Source of the DNA: Citrobacter sp. Cu233
Lineage (GTDB): Bacteria; Pseudomonadota; Gammaproteobacteria; Enterobacterales; Enterobacteriaceae
Length of the DNA stretch: 64,000 bases
Direction: 5' to 3'
Assembly: GCF_030332225.1 (NCBI RefSeq)
Contig: NZ_JAOWIF010000028.1
Location: 434,001-498,000 of the forward strand
The notes under the pieces are model-generated. The model was not told the origin of the DNA. It did no database searches and was given only the letters and a program-made list of their open reading frames with translations. A program made the position numbers and the translations under genes. Below, in pieces: positions 59,866 to 64,000 of this stretch (positions are counted from its first letter, which is position 1; each line of letters begins with the position of its first letter).

Positions 59866-61594
59866 CGCCGTCATTACGCTGAATGGTCTGACGAAACGCT
59901 TTGCCGGGATGGAAAAACCGGCAGTCGCCCCACTTGACTGCACCATTCATGCAGGCTACGTCACCGGGCTTGTCGGGCCTGATGGTGCCGGGAAAACCAC
60001 GCTAATGCGGATGCTGGCGGGTCTGTTAAAACCGGACGATGGCAGTGCGACGGTGATTGGCTTTGACCCGATAGTCAACGACAGTGCGCTGCATGCGGTA
60101 CTGGGCTATATGCCGCAGAAATTTGGCCTGTATGAAGATTTAACCGTCATGGAGAACCTCAATCTCTATGCCGATTTGCGCAGTGTCACCGGCGAAGCGC
60201 GGGAAAAAACCTTTGCCCGCCTGCTGGAATTTACCTCACTGGGGCCATTTACCGGGCGTCTGGCTGGCAAACTTTCCGGTGGGATGAAACAGAAACTGGG
60301 GCTGGCCTGTACGCTGGTCGGCGAGCCCAAAGTACTGTTGCTTGATGAGCCGGGGGTCGGCGTCGACCCCATCTCCCGTCGTGAACTGTGGCAAATGGTG
60401 CACGAACTGGCGGGGGATGGCATGTTGATCCTCTGGAGTACCTCGTATCTGGATGAGGCAGAGCAGTGCCGCGATGTGCTGTTGATGAACGAAGGCGAAC
60501 TGTTGTATCAGGGCGAACCGACGCGACTGACGCAAACCATGGCGGGCCGCAGTTTCCTCATGAGCAGTCAGCAAGAAAATAACCGTCGGTTGCTGCAGCG
60601 GGCATTAAAACTACCGCAGGTCAGCGACGGGATGATTCAGGGGAAATCGGTACGTTTGATCCTGAAAAAAGCAGCCACTGCAGACAATATTCGTCAGGCA
60701 GACGGGATGCCGGAGATTAACATCAGCGAAACGGCTCCCCGCTTCGAGGATGCCTTCATTGATTTACTGGGTGGTGCCGGTACGTCGGAATCACCGCTGG
60801 GCGCGATCCTGCATACGGTTGAAGGAACGCCAGGTGAAACGGTGATCGAAGCCAAAGCACTGACCAAGAAATTTGGTGATTTTGCGGCCACCGATCATGT
60901 GGATTTTGCAGTACAACGTGGTGAGATTTTTGGCCTGCTTGGGCCAAACGGTGCCGGTAAATCCACCACCTTTAAAATGATGTGCGGCCTGCTGGTCCCC
61001 ACCTCCGGCAAAGCGCTGGTGCTGGACATGGATCTGAAGGTCAGCTCCGGCAAAGCGCGCCAGCATCTGGGTTATATGGCGCAAAAATTCTCCCTGTACG
61101 GCAACCTGACGGTTGAGCAGAACCTGCGCTTTTTCTCCGGCGTCTACGGTCTGCGCGGCCGTGCGCAGAAAGACAAAATTGATCGTATGAGCGAGGCATT
61201 CGGCCTGAAAAGCATCGCGTCTCACGCCACCGACGATCTGCCGCTGGGCTTTAAGCAGCGCCTGGCACTGGCCTGTTCGCTGATGCATGAACCCGATATC
61301 CTGTTCCTTGATGAACCCACTTCCGGGGTCGATCCCCTCACCCGTCGGGAGTTCTGGCTGCATATCAACAGCATGGTGGAGAAAGGCGTGACGGTGATGG
61401 TCACCACCCACTTTATGGACGAGGCGGAATACTGTGACCGTATCGGGCTGGTGTATCGCGGCAAGCTGATTGCCAGCGGCACGCCTGATGACCTGAAGGC
61501 ACAAGCAGCCGATAGCGACACGCCGGACCCGACGATGGAGCAGGCGTTTATTACGCTTATCAATGACTGGGATAAGGAGCATACGCATGAGTAG
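59858..61594 (+). CDS. ybhF: ABC exporter ATPase YbhF (tandem domains)
   Basis: A 578-residue protein with two ABC ATPase domains: first Walker [10 protein letters not shown], second GPNGAGKST; signatures [12 protein letters not shown] and the degenerate [12 protein letters not shown]; Walker [13 protein letters not shown] and [12 protein letters not shown]. Partner of YbhS and YbhR in the ABC-2 exporter, reported in E. coli to expel tetracycline, cations and Hoechst-type compounds. Length equals E. coli YbhF. Overlaps ybhG by eight and ybhS by eight bases. Confidence 0.95.
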   Translation: MNDAVITLNGLTKRFAGMEKPAVAPLDCTIHAGYVTGLVGPDGAGKTTLMRMLAGLLKPDDGSATVIGFDPIVNDSALHAVLGYMPQKFGLYEDLTVMENLNLYADLRSVTGEAREKTFARLLEFTSLGPFTGRLAGKLSGGMKQKLGLACTLVGEPKVLLLDEPGVGVDPISRRELWQMVHELAGDGMLILWSTSYLDEAEQCRDVLLMNEGELLYQGEPTRLTQTMAGRSFLMSSQQENNRRLLQRALKLPQVSDGMIQGKSVRLILKKAATADNIRQADGMPEINISETAPRFEDAFIDLLGGAGTSESPLGAILHTVEGTPGETVIEAKALTKKFGDFAATDHVDFAVQRGEIFGLLGPNGAGKSTTFKMMCGLLVPTSGKALVLDMDLKVSSGKARQHLGYMAQKFSLYGNLTVEQNLRFFSGVYGLRGRAQKDKIDRMSEAFGLKSIASHATDDLPLGFKQRLALACSLMHEPDILFLDEPTSGVDPLTRREFWLHINSMVEKGVTVMVTTHFMDEAEYCDRIGLVYRGKLIASGTPDDLKAQAADSDTPDPTMEQAFITLINDWDKEHTHE

Positions 61595-62720
61595 CCACTC
61601 TCTCTCCTGGCGGCGCGTACGGGCGTTGTGCGTGAAAGAAACACGCCAGATCGTCCGCGATCCCAGTAGCTGGCTGATTGCCGTCGTGATCCCGTTACTG
61701 CTGCTGTTTATCTTCGGCTACGGCATTAATCTCGACTCCAGCAAGCTGCGGGTGGGGATTTTGCTTGAACAGCAAAGCAAAGAGGCACTGGACTTTACCC
61801 ATACCATGACCGGCTCGCCCTATATTGATGCCACCATCAGCGATAACCGTCAGGAATTGATTGAGAAAATGCAGGCCGGACGCATTCGCGGCCTGGTGGT
61901 GATCCCGGTAGATTTTGCCCAGCAGATGGCGCGGCCCAACGACGTAGCACCCATTCAGGTCATCACCGACGGCAGTGAGCCAAACACGGCTAACTTTGTG
62001 CAGGGTTATGTCGAAGGTATCTGGCAGATTTGGCAAAAGCAACGGGCGGAAGACCAGGGTGAATCGTTCGAGCCACTGATCGATGTGCAGACTCGATACT
62101 GGTTCAACCCGGCGGCCATCAGCCAGCATTTTATTATCCCTGGGGCGGTCACTATCATTATGACGGTCATTGGCGCGATCCTCACCTCGCTGGTGGTGGC
62201 GCGTGAGTGGGAGCGCGGAACCATGGAAGCGTTGCTGTCAACCGAAGTGACTCGCGTGGAGTTGCTGCTGTGTAAGCTTATCCCCTATTACTTTCTTGGC
62301 ATGCTGGCGATGCTGCTGTGTATGTTGGTGTCGGTATTTATTCTGGGCGTGCCGTATCGCGGTTCGTTACTGATCCTGTTTTTTATCACCAGCCTGTTTC
62401 TGCTCAGTACGCTTGGCATGGGATTGCTGATCTCCACCATTACCCGCAATCAGTTTAACGCCGCACAGGTGGCGCTGAACGCCGCCTTCCTGCCTTCAAT
62501 TATGTTGTCGGGATTTATCTTTCAGATAGACAGCATGCCGGCGATTATCCGCGCGGTGACTTACATTATTCCCGCACGCTATTTCGTCAGTACGTTGCAA
62601 AGCCTGTTTCTGGCGGGAAATATTCCGGTGGTGCTGATTATCAACGTGCTGTTTTTAATCGCTTCGGCGGTAATGTTTATTGGTCTGACGTGGCTTAAAA
62701 CCAAACGTCGGTTGGATTAA
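61587..62720 (+). CDS. ybhS: ABC-2 type permease YbhS
   Basis: A 377-residue ABC-2 permease with one N-terminal helix ([19 protein letters not shown]), a large periplasmic domain (about 45-175) and five C-terminal helices. The start at 61587 follows AAGGAGCATACGC and gives the E. coli length; the upstream frame lies inside ybhF. The homologous ybhR follows after ten bases, so YbhS and YbhR probably form a heterodimer. Confidence 0.94.
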   Translation: MSSHSLSWRRVRALCVKETRQIVRDPSSWLIAVVIPLLLLFIFGYGINLDSSKLRVGILLEQQSKEALDFTHTMTGSPYIDATISDNRQELIEKMQAGRIRGLVVIPVDFAQQMARPNDVAPIQVITDGSEPNTANFVQGYVEGIWQIWQKQRAEDQGESFEPLIDVQTRYWFNPAAISQHFIIPGAVTIIMTVIGAILTSLVVAREWERGTMEALLSTEVTRVELLLCKLIPYYFLGMLAMLLCMLVSVFILGVPYRGSLLILFFITSLFLLSTLGMGLLISTITRNQFNAAQVALNAAFLPSIMLSGFIFQIDSMPAIIRAVTYIIPARYFVSTLQSLFLAGNIPVVLIINVLFLIASAVMFIGLTWLKTKRRLD

Positions 62721-62730
62721 GGGGACTGGC

Positions 62731-63837
62731 ATGTTTCATCGCTTATGGACATTAATTCGCAAAGAGCTGCAATCGCTGCTGCGTGAGCCGCAAACGCGGG
62801 CCATTCTGATTTTACCGGTACTGATTCAGGTCATTCTGTTCCCGTTCGCCGCAACGCTGGAAGTCACTAACGCCACTATCGCTATCTATAACGAAGATAA
62901 CGGTAAACACTCGGTTGAATTAACCCAGCGTTTTGCCCGCGCCAGCGCCTTTACCCATATTCTGCTGCTGAAAAGCCCACAGGAAATCCAACCCACCATC
63001 GACACGCAAAAAGCACTACTGCTGGTGCGCTTCCCGGCAGACTTCTCGCGTAATCTGGATACTTTCCAACAAGCACCCATGCAGCTAATTCTCGATGGGC
63101 GCAACTCCAACAGCGCGCAGATTGCAGCGAATTATCTGCAGCAGATCGTTAAGGAGTATCAGCAGGAGCTGATGGAAGGCAAACCGAAACCGAACAACAG
63201 CGAGCTGGTCGTGCGTAACTGGTATAACCCGAATCTGGATTACAAATGGTTCGTCGTTCCGTCGCTGATCGCTATGATCACCACCATCGGCGTGATGATC
63301 GTCACCTCACTGTCGGTCGCCCGCGAACGCGAACAGGGCACACTTGATCAACTGCTGGTTTCCCCACTGACGACCTGGCAGATTTTCATCGGTAAAGCCG
63401 TGCCAGCACTCATTGTTGCCACCTTTCAGGCCACTATCGTACTGGCAATCGGCATCTGGGCCTATCACATCCCGTTTGCAGGTTCACTGGGTTTGTTCTA
63501 CTTCACAATGGTGATTTACGGGTTGTCGTTGGTGGGATTTGGCTTGCTGATTTCGTCACTGTGCGCGACGCAGCAGCAGGCTTTTATCGGCGTCTTTGTC
63601 TTTATGATGCCGGCGATTTTGCTGTCCGGATATGTCTCTCCGGTCGAAAATATGCCGGTATGGTTACAAAACCTGACGTGGATAAACCCGATCCGTCACT
63701 TTACGGACATCACAAAACAGATTTACCTGAAGGATGCGAGTCTGAAGATTGTCTGGGGAAGTTTGTGGCCGCTATTGGTAATAGCGGCCACAACAGGCTC
63801 AGCGGCGTATGCGATGTTTAGACGCAAAGTGATGTAA
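62731..63837 (+). CDS. ybhR: ABC-2 type permease YbhR
   Basis: A 368-residue ABC-2 permease of the same layout as YbhS: helix near residues 25-45, periplasmic domain to about 170, then five helices with the ABC-2 signature [22 protein letters not shown] in part. Last gene of cecR-ybhGFSR. Its final 39 bases overlap the 3' end of the convergent ybhQ. Confidence 0.94.
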   Translation: MFHRLWTLIRKELQSLLREPQTRAILILPVLIQVILFPFAATLEVTNATIAIYNEDNGKHSVELTQRFARASAFTHILLLKSPQEIQPTIDTQKALLLVRFPADFSRNLDTFQQAPMQLILDGRNSNSAQIAANYLQQIVKEYQQELMEGKPKPNNSELVVRNWYNPNLDYKWFVVPSLIAMITTIGVMIVTSLSVAREREQGTLDQLLVSPLTTWQIFIGKAVPALIVATFQATIVLAIGIWAYHIPFAGSLGLFYFTMVIYGLSLVGFGLLISSLCATQQQAFIGVFVFMMPAILLSGYVSPVENMPVWLQNLTWINPIRHFTDITKQIYLKDASLKIVWGSLWPLLVIAATTGSAAYAMFRRKVM

Positions 63838-64000
63838 CTTTTTCTCTTTCGTCAACAACGAGACCACTGCGGGTCCGGCAAGGACAGCCAGCCCCGCCAG
63901 CGCCAGTAACACGTTGTTTTGCAGCACACGCGACAGCAGCCACAGTACGATCATTGCCGCACCGAAATACCACGTGGTCGTCAGCTCTTCCAGCACATCC
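63799..64000 (-). CDS. ybhQ: Inner-membrane protein YbhQ, C-terminal part
   Basis: The 5' end lies beyond the window; about 66 C-terminal residues are visible. They contain two hydrophobic helices ([20 protein letters not shown] and [20 protein letters not shown]) and the basic tail [11 protein letters not shown], matching E. coli YbhQ. Function unknown. The tail is encoded within the last 39 bases of ybhR on the opposite strand. Confidence 0.9.
   Translation of the reverse strand, partial: DVLEELTTTWYFGAAMIVLWLLSRVLQNNVLLALAGLAVLAGPAVVSLLTKEKKLHHFASKHRIRR

Noticed and set aside
60791-61588. A 265-codon open frame opposite ybhF
   Set aside because: Shadow of the second ABC domain of ybhF; no recognisable protein.

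Overview
The window is a chromosomal segment from a member of the Enterobacteriaceae. Gene order and protein sequences follow, in reverse, the Escherichia coli K-12 stretch from ybjI back to ybhQ (about 18-19 min). Most proteins are recognisable E. coli orthologues that differ enough to indicate another genus. Citrobacter is my best guess; the genus assignment is an inference from memory of sequences, not a search. There are no rRNA or tRNA genes, no CRISPR array, and no phage or insertion-sequence genes.

Layout. 1-7.6 kb: ybjI (cut by the window start), ybjH, mdfA, ybjG, deoR, dacC, gstB, yliI, bssR. 7.8-11.5 kb: an accessory block with no counterpart in K-12 at this site, consisting of a LysR-type regulator, a second full-length glycogen phosphorylase and a 66-residue HTH-like protein. 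11.7-19.4 kb: rimO, then the glutathione-import operon iaaA-gsiABCD. The K-12 genes yliE and yliF, which lie between gsiD and rimO there, are missing and only a REP pair remains. 19.6-28.2 kb: moeAB, fsaA, the glycyl-radical pair ybiY/ybiW, the phosphatase ybiV and the dioxygenase-like ybiU. 28.3-37.5 kb: ybiT, ldtB, ybiR-mntR, the small gene mntS, ybiP, ompX, rhtA, dps. 37.9-43.4 kb: glnHPQ, ybiO, rlmF. 43.6-48.1 kb: mcbA, fiu, ybiX, ybiI, ybiJ. 48.2-52.6 kb: ybiC, ybiB, dinG. 52.8-56.6 kb: a second accessory block (DASS-type anion transporter, fumarase/aspartase-superfamily lyase, GntR/HutC regulator) in the place where K-12 has ybiA. 56.6-64 kb: rhlE, cecR-ybhGFSR and ybhQ (cut by the window end).

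How the parts work together. Several regulatory circuits can be read directly: a NtrC/sigma-54 promoter before glnHPQ, a Fur box before fiu, a LexA box before dinG-ybiB, two MntR-like boxes between mntR and mntS, a perfect 20-bp palindrome between rhlE and cecR, and a BasR-like box before ybjG. Two less expected ones stand out. A palindrome of the type TTTCATTCGAAA occurs before ybiY (with a second half-strength copy), before ybiV and before ybiU, which suggests that fsaA, ybiYW, ybiV and ybiU form one locally dispersed sugar regulon. A cluster of near-identical ATGTCCGnACAT elements lies between the GntR gene and the divergent lyase-transporter pair, which suggests a self-contained inducible uptake and cleavage unit of unknown substrate.

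The most interesting material is the GlgP-paralogue block, the lyase/DASS/GntR block with its operator array, and the shared operator tying the glycyl-radical enzyme to FsaA, YbiV and YbiU. No completely unprecedented system is evident; most of the window is ordinary core genome.
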